In this document: positions 28,106 through 36,218 of the stretch, one piece after another | Layout: each line of letters opens with the position of its first letter | Position numbering within the stretch: position 1 is the stretch's first letter | DNA from: Homoserinimonas sp. OAct 916 | Lineage (GTDB): Bacteria; Actinomycetota; Actinomycetes; Actinomycetales; Microbacteriaceae | NCBI RefSeq assembly: GCF_003260275.1 | Contig: NZ_QJHB01000005.1 | Coordinates: 205,352 to 269,351, forward strand | Reading direction: 5' to 3' | DNA length: 64,000 bases | Translations under genes and position numbers: made by a program | Notes under the pieces: generated by a model | Databases searched by the model: none | What the model was told of the DNA's origin: nothing | The model's input: only the letters and a program-made list of their open reading frames with translations

Positions 28106-28932
28106 CTCGGCAACCAGATCTGACCGGAAAGATCATCGCGGTCACCGGCGGTGCCAACGGAATCGGTCGCGAGATCGCGCGGCTTCTGGCCTCAGCAGGT
28201 GCCCAGGTCGCCATCGGGGACCAAGATGGCGAGGCGGCGAGGCAGGCCGCGAATGAAATCGCCGGCATCCTCCTCGGCGCCGATCTCGACGTGACCGACG
28301 CGGTTTCATTCGCGAGCTTCCTGGCGACCATCCAAGCCGAGTGGGGCACCATCGATGTTCTGGTCAACAATGCGGGGGTGATGTGGGCCGGCCCGTTCGA
28401 CACCGAACCCGACGCCGCGACCGAGCGTCAGATCGCCGTGAACCTTCTCGGCGTCATCTTGGGGGTGAAGCTCGCGGCACCCGCGATGGTGGCCCGCGGC
28501 TCGGGGCACATCATCACTGTCGCGTCGGCAGCCTCGATACTGACCACCCCCGGGGAGGCGAGCTATTCCGCGACCAAGCACGGTGTCTTCGGCTATATGA
28601 AGGCGGTGCGCGCGGAACTGTACCGCTCCCCCGTGCGCTTATCCGTCATCATGCCCACCGTGGTCGAGACCGCCATGTCAGTGGGAACTGCGACGGGTGC
28701 CGCCACGCTGTTGCAGCCGACGGATGTTGCCGCCGCAGTTCTGCGCACCATCCAACGACCGCGCTTTGAGGTCACCCTCCCCGGCTACGTCGGCCCGCTG
28801 GCGGCAGCCGTGAACGTGCTGCCGGGCTGGTTGCGCGACCGGATCTCCCGCAGACTCGTCCCCGACCAGGTGCGCCACGTCGATCGTGTCGCCCGCACGG
28901 GTTACGACGCTCAGTTCTGCCCGCGCAATTAG
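28102..28932 (+). CDS. Short-chain dehydrogenase/reductase
   Basis: The 276-residue SDR has T-G-G-A-N-G-I-G at the nucleotide site, N-N-A-G, a catalytic Ser in V-A-S-A-A-S, and Y-S-A-T-K. The TTG start at 28102 overlaps the monooxygenase stop, so the two are made in step. An alcohol made or used by the SDR may be the ketone partner of the monooxygenase, as in alicyclic or steroid degradation; this is inference. Confidence 0.93.
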   Translation: MTRQPDLTGKIIAVTGGANGIGREIARLLASAGAQVAIGDQDGEAARQAANEIAGILLGADLDVTDAVSFASFLATIQAEWGTIDVLVNNAGVMWAGPFDTEPDAATERQIAVNLLGVILGVKLAAPAMVARGSGHIITVASAASILTTPGEASYSATKHGVFGYMKAVRAELYRSPVRLSVIMPTVVETAMSVGTATGAATLLQPTDVAAAVLRTIQRPRFEVTLPGYVGPLAAAVNVLPGWLRDRISRRLVPDQVRHVDRVARTGYDAQFCPRN

Positions 28933-29135
28933 CGAGACCCGGAATGCCCGGAGGTTTCCAACTCGCCCATGTCGACCCGGAGGGGACTACTGGGGAAGTC
29001 GGGCGCCCAATGCGCTCGCGCGAAAGAAGTTCGACCCTTCTTTCGCGGCGTCTTGGGTGAGAGAATCAGTTTCAACGGCGGTGCTGACTCGTACTGGGCG
29101 TCGTACTTTGAGAGCAATGAAGCAACGGAGAACCG

Positions 29136-29451
29136 ATGAGCCCGAGCACAGCAAGTGAAGCCGCCTCTCGCGGATGGAAATCGCGCCTCGGCGGCGTATG
29201 GCATGAAGTCTGGAAGGCTGCGCTCACGGTCGCGTTCGCCGGACTCACGGCATGGCTTGTAGCGCCGTGGATCCAGACTATTCTGACCAGTCCGAGCTGC
29301 GACGATCCCGGCGATCTGCATCTGGTGACTCGTTCCGATCTGACGGCTGAAGCCACCAGCGTGAACGACCCGGAAGATCAGGCCACGTACGAGGCCGCAC
29401 TCGCGATTGACGGCGATTCAAGCTCAGCCTGGGTCGAAGGCTCTCCCCCTG
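29136..29451 (+). pseudogene. Truncated membrane-anchored discoidin-like protein
   Basis: ATG 29136 follows a GGAG ribosome site. The product has one membrane helix (~27-50) and then begins a domain whose A-L-A-I-D-G-D-S-S-S-A-W-V-E-G stretch is the typical opening of a carbohydrate-binding discoidin/F5-8C-type fold. Homologous sequence stops there. The frame then runs into the end of the opposite-strand membrane-protein gene, so the rest of the domain is gone. The joint at about 29446-29452 looks like a deletion or insertion boundary. Confidence 0.6.
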
Positions 29452-29757
29452 TCAAAAGAACTTGCGCCGAGCCCCCCGCACGTCGTTATTGTTTGCCCCG
29501 GCCATTTCTCGTTTCGTGAGTCCGGTCTTCGACTGCACGAACTGATCGTGCAGCTGCATGTTGTGCAGGCTCGCCTCGGTTTCAGACTCATGTTTGTGGC
29601 GCTTGTCGACGTTTCGATACTTGAGGTAGATCACCACATAGAAAATTGGCCCAGACAACAAGAACAGGAGCCCAAGGTTCCCGCCCTCGCCGTCGGAGGA
29701 CGATGCGGCCATTACCTGGCCGTTCTCGATCACCCACGCGCTCAATGTAAGCATCAT
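29452..29757 (-). CDS. Small membrane protein, YdjH-like
   Basis: The 101-residue protein has a membrane helix at ~26-45 followed by a charged helical tail of about 55 residues. Its ATG overlaps the stop of the zinc-ribbon gene (ATGA), so it is the third gene of a coupled set: SPFH protein, zinc-ribbon protein, small membrane protein. Position and layout match YdjH in the Bacillus subtilis ydjFGHI operon; sequence similarity is not claimed. A longer frame upstream lies within the previous gene and is rejected. Confidence 0.78.
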   Translation of the reverse strand: MMLTLSAWVIENGQVMAASSSDGEGGNLGLLFLLSGPIFYVVIYLKYRNVDKRHKHESETEASLHNMQLHDQFVQSKTGLTKREMAGANNNDVRGARRKFF

Positions 29758-31190
29758 ATTCCCAACACCGTCAGCACAATTCCAATGACCGTTCCAACCA
29801 CCTGGACAGCCCCAGCCACCAACAACAGTCGGCTCTGGTGAAGCGGAACGCTTCCCATGGTCTCCCCGGTGCGTGCGTTCACCGCCACATAGTGCAGAAA
29901 GGTCTTCCCGTTCGATTTCACTTCTTGGTAGCTGTACAACCAGACCGGCAGGTAGGCGGACACCCATCGTTCACCGCGCACGACAATGTCCTCCTGCGTC
30001 CAGCGCACTCCACGGTCGTAGAACGTGAGGGTTTCGTTGACGCGATGGCGGGTGACGTCCTCTGCCTGGACCCGAGCGATCGGCGAGAGCTGCTCGAGGT
30101 TGCTGTCCCTGCGCTCTGAGGTGAAACCCTTGAGGTAGTTGGCGTCGTACCGTACTGAATTCTCAACGTCGAACGGCATGATCGTATTGATGATGTTGTT
30201 GGAGTTCTGCGACGTGTTCTGGTCGAGGCGCTCGCTCGAGGATTCCACGGTGAGATCGTTCACGTGGATATCGAACTCGCGCGCCACATCGTAGACGTCG
30301 GCGTCGTATCGCTGTTGGTCGTCGTCGCCGACCTTGACTGTGTACGAGCGTGTCTCGTGCTCCCCCTGCCCGCTGAGCCGGGCGTGAGCGTTGATATCCA
30401 CAACCATGTAGGGCAGGTACACCCCCATCACGTTGTCGGCGTTGAACTCCGCCCGAAACTTCGGATGCGCGAAGAACTGCCGCTTCTTCACAAACTGGGT
30501 GATGCGCTCGACCGCCGCCTCCTTCGTCATCTTGAACGGGAGAATCATGTCGGGAACCGCACCGTTGGGAACCTGTTGGTTCATCGACAACGTGTTGCGA
30601 CACCAGTGGCAGCGAGCCTGGGTGCTGCTCGTGGTGTCGATCACCACCTCCGCCCCACAGGCGCTGCACTTGAAGGTGAGCACCTCGGAGGTGGAAGGCA
30701 CGATGTCGCTCGAGCCCGACCCCAGAACCAGTCCCACGAGTTTGCCAATATCCGCGTCGAGATTGAATGCCTCTATCGCGTTCTGCGCCGAAAACTCGGC
30801 ACGACAGAATCCGCACCGAAGATTCCCCGTCGCAAGATTGAGAGAGATCTCGGTCGCCCCGCAACGGGCGCACTTGGCCAGCCCGTCTTTTGCGCCCTCA
30901 TCGGTTTTGATCACCCGAGGCGTGTCGCCGGTGTTCTCCGGCTGCTCGATCGGTGCTGCGGTCGGGTCGTTGTGCACTGGTGGCGCCTGTTGCGCCGCCT
31001 GAGCAGGGGGCATTCCCTGCGCAGGCTGGGCAGGCGGCACCCCCTGGACTGAGTTGGGTGGCGGCGTTGCCTGCGCAGGTGGGGGCGGGGGTTGCCCCTG
31101 TGCAGGCTGAACCGGTGGCATCCCCTGCGCGTTCTGCGCGGGGGGAGGAACCAGGTTCGTCGGTGAGGGTTGAGGGGGTTGGTTCTCCAT
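29754..31190 (-). CDS. Double zinc-ribbon membrane protein, YdjG-like
   Basis: ATG 31190 begins a ~90-residue Pro/Gln/Ala-rich disordered segment. Two zinc ribbons follow: C-A-R-C with C-G-F-C, and C-S-A-C with C-H-W-C. A large beta-rich domain comes next, and one C-terminal membrane helix covers the last ~24 residues. This TFIIB-type ribbon plus membrane-anchor layout is that of YdjG. The B. subtilis homologue helps anchor the PspA/SPFH membrane-stress complex (family knowledge). The gene follows the SPFH gene by 13 nt and overlaps the small membrane-protein gene. Confidence 0.85.
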   Translation of the reverse strand: MENQPPQPSPTNLVPPPAQNAQGMPPVQPAQGQPPPPPAQATPPPNSVQGVPPAQPAQGMPPAQAAQQAPPVHNDPTAAPIEQPENTGDTPRVIKTDEGAKDGLAKCARCGATEISLNLATGNLRCGFCRAEFSAQNAIEAFNLDADIGKLVGLVLGSGSSDIVPSTSEVLTFKCSACGAEVVIDTTSSTQARCHWCRNTLSMNQQVPNGAVPDMILPFKMTKEAAVERITQFVKKRQFFAHPKFRAEFNADNVMGVYLPYMVVDINAHARLSGQGEHETRSYTVKVGDDDQQRYDADVYDVAREFDIHVNDLTVESSSERLDQNTSQNSNNIINTIMPFDVENSVRYDANYLKGFTSERRDSNLEQLSPIARVQAEDVTRHRVNETLTFYDRGVRWTQEDIVVRGERWVSAYLPVWLYSYQEVKSNGKTFLHYVAVNARTGETMGSVPLHQSRLLLVAGAVQVVGTVIGIVLTVLGI

Positions 31191-31203
31191 CGGTGCCCCC
31201 GGC

Positions 31204-32406
31204 CTACAGACCGAGAACCTTAGCCTTGGCCGCCTCATAGTCAGCCTCGGTGATCAGCCCCTGATCCAACATGCCTTTGTACTGCTGCAGTTTCGCCATT
31301 GGATCCTCGGCAGCAGGTGCGGCGGCAGCGGGTGCGGCCTCCTGATGCTGTGGTGGAGCTGTATTGGGCTGCTGGAATCCGGATGCCGCTCCCCCGGCGG
31401 CATTCATGCCCATACCGAGGAACGCCATGCCGGCACCCCCGCCCATTCCGCCCTCGTTCGAGCCGGCCGCCTCGAACCCGCGGGCAGCAGCTTGCTGCAT
31501 GAACGCGTTGCCGCGGGCACCACCCAGCGCATCCGCCTTCTTGACGTCGCTGAGCAGTGCGCGCGTGTCTTCATCGTATTCAATCGACTGCAGCGCGACT
31601 TTGACGATCGTCAGACCCCGATCGGTCGTCCACTGGTAGCCGTCTTCCACGGCCGCGCTCAGGGACTGCGCAAACCCGATCGCGTCGCCCTGGATGCGGG
31701 CGATCCGATTGCCCTTGCTCGGGTCGTTCGTGTAATAGGAGAACGCTGCGGCGAGCGAACCGACGACTTCGTTGAACAGTTGGCTCGCAGCGTCATTGTC
31801 GAGATCAGAGAAGTCGAAGACCTTGGCGTCATAGCTGAGGTAGCTCAGCGGAATGAAATTTTTGACCAGAAGAATGGGATCGACAATACGAAGTGAGTAG
31901 CTTCCGCGGGTGATGGCACCAACCTGGGCGTTCAGATACGCGTCGTCCCAATAGATCTCAGACTGTGTGCCGAATCGGTTATTCGGGATCTCTTTCAGGT
32001 TCACGTAGAACGCGAGTTGCTGCGACGCGGGCTGGCCGCCGAACTTGAACCGCTCCCAGGATGTCGTGATCGTGGGGCTGATGATTCCGTCTCCGGCAAA
32101 GATCGACTGCGCGTTCTGATCCTCGCTGGTGAAGATGAAACCGCCCGGCTCTCCGATGAATCCGGTGAGTTGACCATCCTGGAATGTCATCAGGCCGTAG
32201 CCCTCCGGCACGATGATCCGGCTGCCGTTGGTGATGATGTGCTCAGAACCCTTGGTGTTGGAGCCTCGGCCGGCATCCTGCCCCTGGGCCACCGCGGGAA
32301 AAAGCGCTGCAGTCGGCGCCAGCCCGGCAGGCGGAACGAGAAAATCTTTCCACTGGTCTGCAAAAGTTCCGCCGATTGCACCCGCGAACGCCTTAATGAA
32401 ACCCAT
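31204..32406 (-). CDS. SPFH-domain protein with SHOCT tail, YdjI-like
   Basis: The 400-residue protein has an N-terminal segment with amphipathic character, an SPFH/band-7 domain (~60-290), and a Gly/Met/Ala-rich low-complexity linker. A C-terminal SHOCT motif of ~30 residues (L-x-x-Y-K-x-M-L-D-x-G-L-I-T-E-x-D-Y) ends it. This is the YdjI type, sometimes annotated as virion core protein-like. In Bacillus, YdjI ties the phage-shock protein PspA to the membrane. No pspA is present here, and the zinc-ribbon protein follows directly. Confidence 0.88.
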   Translation of the reverse strand: MGFIKAFAGAIGGTFADQWKDFLVPPAGLAPTAALFPAVAQGQDAGRGSNTKGSEHIITNGSRIIVPEGYGLMTFQDGQLTGFIGEPGGFIFTSEDQNAQSIFAGDGIISPTITTSWERFKFGGQPASQQLAFYVNLKEIPNNRFGTQSEIYWDDAYLNAQVGAITRGSYSLRIVDPILLVKNFIPLSYLSYDAKVFDFSDLDNDAASQLFNEVVGSLAAAFSYYTNDPSKGNRIARIQGDAIGFAQSLSAAVEDGYQWTTDRGLTIVKVALQSIEYDEDTRALLSDVKKADALGGARGNAFMQQAAARGFEAAGSNEGGMGGGAGMAFLGMGMNAAGGAASGFQQPNTAPPQHQEAAPAAAAPAAEDPMAKLQQYKGMLDQGLITEADYEAAKAKVLGL

Positions 32407-32642
32407 CTGTACACCCCATCAGCTCATAATTCGGGCCGCCCCATCAGGAATTGGAAGACGCGCAGAAATTGTGTTTGTACCCCATCACGGCCTACGCGAC
32501 TCTGCGGGCGGTAACCACCCACCATAGCAGTGGGGAAGGTGCGAGCAGGCCCACCGCTTGACCCCTTTTCTCGGAGCAGTCAATACTTCGGTCGAATGAG
32601 TGGCTGGATGGATGACCGGGTCGCAGGCACCAGATGTTTGTT

Positions 32643-32692
32643 GAGAATCGCGTGTGGGCAGTCAGCCCACCGACCGGCGACACGAGATTCTC
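32643..32692. other. Nested inverted repeats in the 322-bp SPFH upstream region
   Basis: A 14-nt arm at 32643-32656 matches the complement of 32679-32692 at 12 positions (GAGAATC/GATTCTC at the ends). Inside it GTGGGC (32654-32659) and GCCCAC (32665-32670) form a 5-nt-loop hairpin. It lies after the oxidase stop and upstream of the SPFH gene on the same strand. No T-run follows. The rest of 32407-32728 shows no gene. Confidence 0.45.
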
Positions 32693-32728
32693 ATTCTCTC
32701 GGGCTCCACGTGCGCGGAGCAGGCTCGG

Positions 32729-33883
32729 CTACTGCTCCCCCGGGTGGCGCGGAGCCTCGGGCACGTTCACCACCTTGTCCCCTGCAAGCCGACTCGGTCT
32801 GAAGTCCGCGAAAAGGGGCTCTGAGTCGCCGAAGATCTCCCCCGCGACGCCCGAACCAAGCAGTGGGGCCAGTGTGATGCCGCTGTGCGTGGCCACAAGG
32901 TACAACCACGGCGCCGATTCCGCGGGGCCGATCACGCTGAGGCCATCCCGCGGCATGGCCCGCTGCCCCACCTGCAGTTCGACGATCTCCGCTTCAGCGG
33001 TGTTCTGGAGAACCCCACGCAACCGGTCGATGAACTCCGTGGCAATGACCGAACTGGTGTCCGGCACGCACGTCGGATCTGCGCTCACGTCAAGGTCGAG
33101 CGCCTGCAGCATCAACCGGCCGCCACCGGCTGGTCGCACGTTGAGCCGCGGGCTCGTGACGAGTCCTGTCAGCGATGTGGGAAGCGGATTCGTGATGGTG
33201 AGGTAACCGACGGTGACGTCTCCAGGCTCGGTGAACTCGAACATCACCGGCGGCACCCCGGCGAGCGCCGTGATCTGATTGGTCCAGCGTCCGGCCGCGC
33301 TCACCACATGATTCGCCGCCAATACAGTGCCGTCCTCGAGGATGACGTTCGCGCCGTGACCCCGTGCCTCCAGACGCTCCACGTTCAGACCGGTGAGGAT
33401 TGTCACCCCCTCCAGCGCCGCTTCCCGAAGAAGATGGCCGACAAAGGGCAACGGGTAACAGCACGACTCGCTCGCGAAGGAGACGATGGAATCGCAATCG
33501 TCGGGAATGAGGAGGTCGGGCACCAGTTCGCGCGCACGCGAGGCCGAGATGTGCTCGGCAGGGTACCCCATTTGCTGAAGCCTGGCCGTGCGCTCTTCAA
33601 GTTCAAAGCGGTGCGCGTCATCCGTGGCCAATTCGACGTGGCCTGTCTGCTGCAACCACGCGCCCGAGCCGGCGATCTCGGCGTGCGCTCTCATGCCGGC
33701 GAGGTTCAAATCGAAGTAGCTCTGCGGCTCCTTGTTGTTCGCGTTCACCCAGGCATATGACGTCGACGAGGTTCCAGACCCGGCCGAATTGCGCTCGATG
33801 ACCGTTACCTCCGCTCCGCGTCGCGCGAGGTTTACCGCGATTGACAGGCCGACCACGCCAGCACCAATGATGACTACTTTCAC
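32729..33883 (-). CDS. FAD-dependent amino-acid/amine oxidase (DAO family)
   Basis: The 384-residue protein opens with V-V-I-I-G-A-G-V-V-G-L and has the DAO fold pattern ending in a flavin-site H-S-G-I-T-L-A-P. Relatives oxidise D-amino acids, glycine or sarcosine. It overlaps the upstream oxidase gene by ATGA, so two non-identical flavin oxidases are co-translated, either as a heteromeric enzyme or for successive steps. The substrate is unknown. Confidence 0.9.
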   Translation of the reverse strand: MKVVIIGAGVVGLSIAVNLARRGAEVTVIERNSAGSGTSSTSYAWVNANNKEPQSYFDLNLAGMRAHAEIAGSGAWLQQTGHVELATDDAHRFELEERTARLQQMGYPAEHISASRARELVPDLLIPDDCDSIVSFASESCCYPLPFVGHLLREAALEGVTILTGLNVERLEARGHGANVILEDGTVLAANHVVSAAGRWTNQITALAGVPPVMFEFTEPGDVTVGYLTITNPLPTSLTGLVTSPRLNVRPAGGGRLMLQALDLDVSADPTCVPDTSSVIATEFIDRLRGVLQNTAEAEIVELQVGQRAMPRDGLSVIGPAESAPWLYLVATHSGITLAPLLGSGVAGEIFGDSEPLFADFRPSRLAGDKVVNVPEAPRHPGEQ

Positions 33884-35019
33884 AGCACATTCCTTACTCG
33901 CGCGGGACGAGCAAATGCCACAGAAGGAACCGGATGTCTCCCCACCACCTCCTGCGCGATCGCCTCACCAACTGCCGGGCTCATCTTGAAACCGCCACCT
34001 GAGAACCCCGTCGCCACGTATACGCCAGGCATCTCGTCGATCCAACCGATGAGCGGCACTCTGTCCAGCGTGAACTGGTCAGGGTAGGCATCGGCGCGCA
34101 CCGGGGAGGGGAAGAGACCCGGAAGCAACTCGGCGACGATTCTCGTTGCCCTCTCGAGCTCGATGGGGCTGAGGTCACGCGACAGTTGGTCGGGATGCAC
34201 TGCACCGTACGCCGTCATGCCGGCCACCTTGACGGCGGTGTTGTCGATCGAGGGCGCCCCATAGAGCACACGGTCGTGAGACTCCCGAATGAAGACCGGA
34301 AACCGTTCTGGGGAGTACCGTTCGGGCTCCTTGGCGACGAACCAGGTCAGTGGCAAGCGTTTCGCGATGAGGTGGGCGCTGAGCCGTTCAGGCAGCAGTG
34401 CGGCAGACCATGCGCCTCCCGTCACCACTACCCGGCGAAACCTCCAGCGGCGATCGTCGGACGCGATGTCGACGTGACCCGGTCCCGACGCGACCGAAAT
34501 GAGGCGGGTGTTGCGGATCAGCACTGCCCCAGCCTGTTCGGCCAGCTGTACCGCCGTGAGCACCGCCTGATCCGAGCGGATCACCCCGGCCAGCGGATCG
34601 AAAATGCCGTAGTCGTCGTCGAACAAAGCGTGCTGTGGGTAGTGGTTGATCAATTCGTCGCGGTCGAGAATAGTGTGATCTGCCCCGGATGCAGCGATGC
34701 TGGCTTCCAGAGACCTCATATACTCCCCGCCGCGGGTGCCGATTGACAGTCCGCCGCACTGGGTGAAGACCCCTGCGGTGTCGGCGTTCAGTTCATGGAA
34801 CAGCTGCTGCGCGTCAGCGAGCAAGTCGGTGAAACCTGCGCCTTCCTGGTACGCACGGCGAAACAGCCGGGTGTCGCCGCCCACGGCCGTCCTGTCCGAG
34901 GCCGGGAAGGTCGTATCGAAGCCGACCACGTCCTGAGACCGCAAGGCGCAACGCCACATCGCCATGCTGCCCATGGCGCCGACACCGATGATTGCGATGT
35001 CTCCATCGAACTCCACCAC
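33880..35019 (-). CDS. Sarcosine oxidase-like FAD oxidoreductase (MSOX/MTOX type)
   Basis: The 379-residue product has I-I-G-V-G-A-M-G-S, the MSOX-type segment G-G-D-T-R-L-F-R-R-A-Y near residue 48, and the C-terminal A-T-G-F-S-G-G-G-F-K flavin motif. Monomeric sarcosine and N-methyltryptophan oxidases share this set; they demethylate or deaminate secondary amino acids. The Cys that holds FAD covalently in MSOX is not evident at its usual place (F-S-G-G-G-F-K-M-S), so flavin may be bound without a covalent link. Confidence 0.9.
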   Translation of the reverse strand: MVEFDGDIAIIGVGAMGSMAMWRCALRSQDVVGFDTTFPASDRTAVGGDTRLFRRAYQEGAGFTDLLADAQQLFHELNADTAGVFTQCGGLSIGTRGGEYMRSLEASIAASGADHTILDRDELINHYPQHALFDDDYGIFDPLAGVIRSDQAVLTAVQLAEQAGAVLIRNTRLISVASGPGHVDIASDDRRWRFRRVVVTGGAWSAALLPERLSAHLIAKRLPLTWFVAKEPERYSPERFPVFIRESHDRVLYGAPSIDNTAVKVAGMTAYGAVHPDQLSRDLSPIELERATRIVAELLPGLFPSPVRADAYPDQFTLDRVPLIGWIDEMPGVYVATGFSGGGFKMSPAVGEAIAQEVVGRHPVPSVAFARPARVRNVL

Positions 35020-35073
35020 CGGCTGCCAGTCCCTACCGTCGTCCGATTTGCTCTGTCGCCCGCGGCCGCGTTA

Positions 35074-35994
35074 TTACTTGCCTTTCGAGGCCGCGTTGAT
35101 CGTAATTTCCTGCACCGCGCCGGCCGACTGCCCCCACTTGTCGAGGATTTTCATATAGCTGCCGTCATCGACCATCGATTGGAGGGCGGCCTGGGTGGCT
35201 TTTGACAGTTCCGTCTCCTTCTTGCTGACCACGATCCCGTAGGGAGACGCGTCAAAAGCCTGCCCGTCAACCTGAAGCTTGCCTCCAGTCTGGGTAACCG
35301 CGTAGCCGACGACCGGCCCGGCTGCGGTCATGGCGTCCGCGCGGCCGAGCACCAACGCGCTCGTCGCCTCCTCCTGTGACGCGAATTTAAGAATGTCGAT
35401 CGGTTTCTTACCCGCCTTCGTGCACGCCTCTGATTTTGCCGGGAGCTCGTCGGTCTCTTGGCGTGTGGTTGCCTGTACGGCGACGATCAGGCCGCATGCG
35501 TCATCCGGGTCGACGGCTTTTCCCGCTGGTGATGCCCACAGGGTGCCGGCGAAGTAATAGTTCACGAAGTCGACCTGCTCCTCGCGTTTGATGTTGTCGG
35601 TGAACGACGACAACCCCAGATCCATGGTGCCTGCGTTGACGCTGGGGATGATGTTTTCGAAGCTCGAAATCTTCCACTCAAGGTCAAGGCCGAGCTTCGC
35701 CGTGAGCGCCTCGCCGAGTTCGACCTCCCAGCCGATGGGGTTGCCCGCGTCATCCTTCGATTCGTTCGGCGGGTAGGTGGGGTCGATGCCAATGACCAGT
35801 TTCCCAGCATCTTTGATCCGCGCCGGGAGCAGGGCGGCGGCCGCCGCATCGACGCCGTCAGCGGCAGGGGCCTGCGATGACGGTGGCGTGCTCGCTGCGG
35901 GCGTTTCGGGGCCGGAGTTGTTGACACACCCCGACAACAGCAACGCGGTGCCGGCCGCGAACACGACGGTCGAGAGGAAGAACTTCTTGCTCAT
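35074..35994 (-). CDS. Amino-acid-type ABC substrate-binding lipoprotein (orphan)
   Basis: Residues 1-22 are a signal peptide ending in L-L-S-G-C (Cys23). A Pro/Ala/Ser linker follows, and then the family-3 solute-binding fold (I-G-I-D-P-T-Y-P-P, W-E-V-E-L-G-E-A, L-G-L-S-S-F-T-D). Such proteins capture polar amino acids or opines. No permease or ATPase gene lies beside it, so the rest of the importer must be encoded elsewhere or the protein acts alone. AAAGG precedes the ATG. It is the first gene before the two amine oxidases and probably shares their ligand. Confidence 0.92.
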   Translation of the reverse strand: MSKKFFLSTVVFAAGTALLLSGCVNNSGPETPAASTPPSSQAPAADGVDAAAAALLPARIKDAGKLVIGIDPTYPPNESKDDAGNPIGWEVELGEALTAKLGLDLEWKISSFENIIPSVNAGTMDLGLSSFTDNIKREEQVDFVNYYFAGTLWASPAGKAVDPDDACGLIVAVQATTRQETDELPAKSEACTKAGKKPIDILKFASQEEATSALVLGRADAMTAAGPVVGYAVTQTGGKLQVDGQAFDASPYGIVVSKKETELSKATQAALQSMVDDGSYMKILDKWGQSAGAVQEITINAASKGK

Positions 35995-36218
35995 CAGGTG
36001 CCTTTCATCGCAAATGCACCGAGGGGCAACATTGCAGCATTATTGGGGTGAGAAACTTTGGTAGGGGAACAATATCAGTCGCAGAGCGCAACAGTTGAAT
36101 CGTGATAAATGCTCGCTAAACACGCTCGCATTTTGTGATTGATCAGCCCATTGGGTCACCTGAACCATCCATCAAGTCTGCGCAGTTCCAGATGCGAAGG
36201 AACCGACAAGACGCAATA

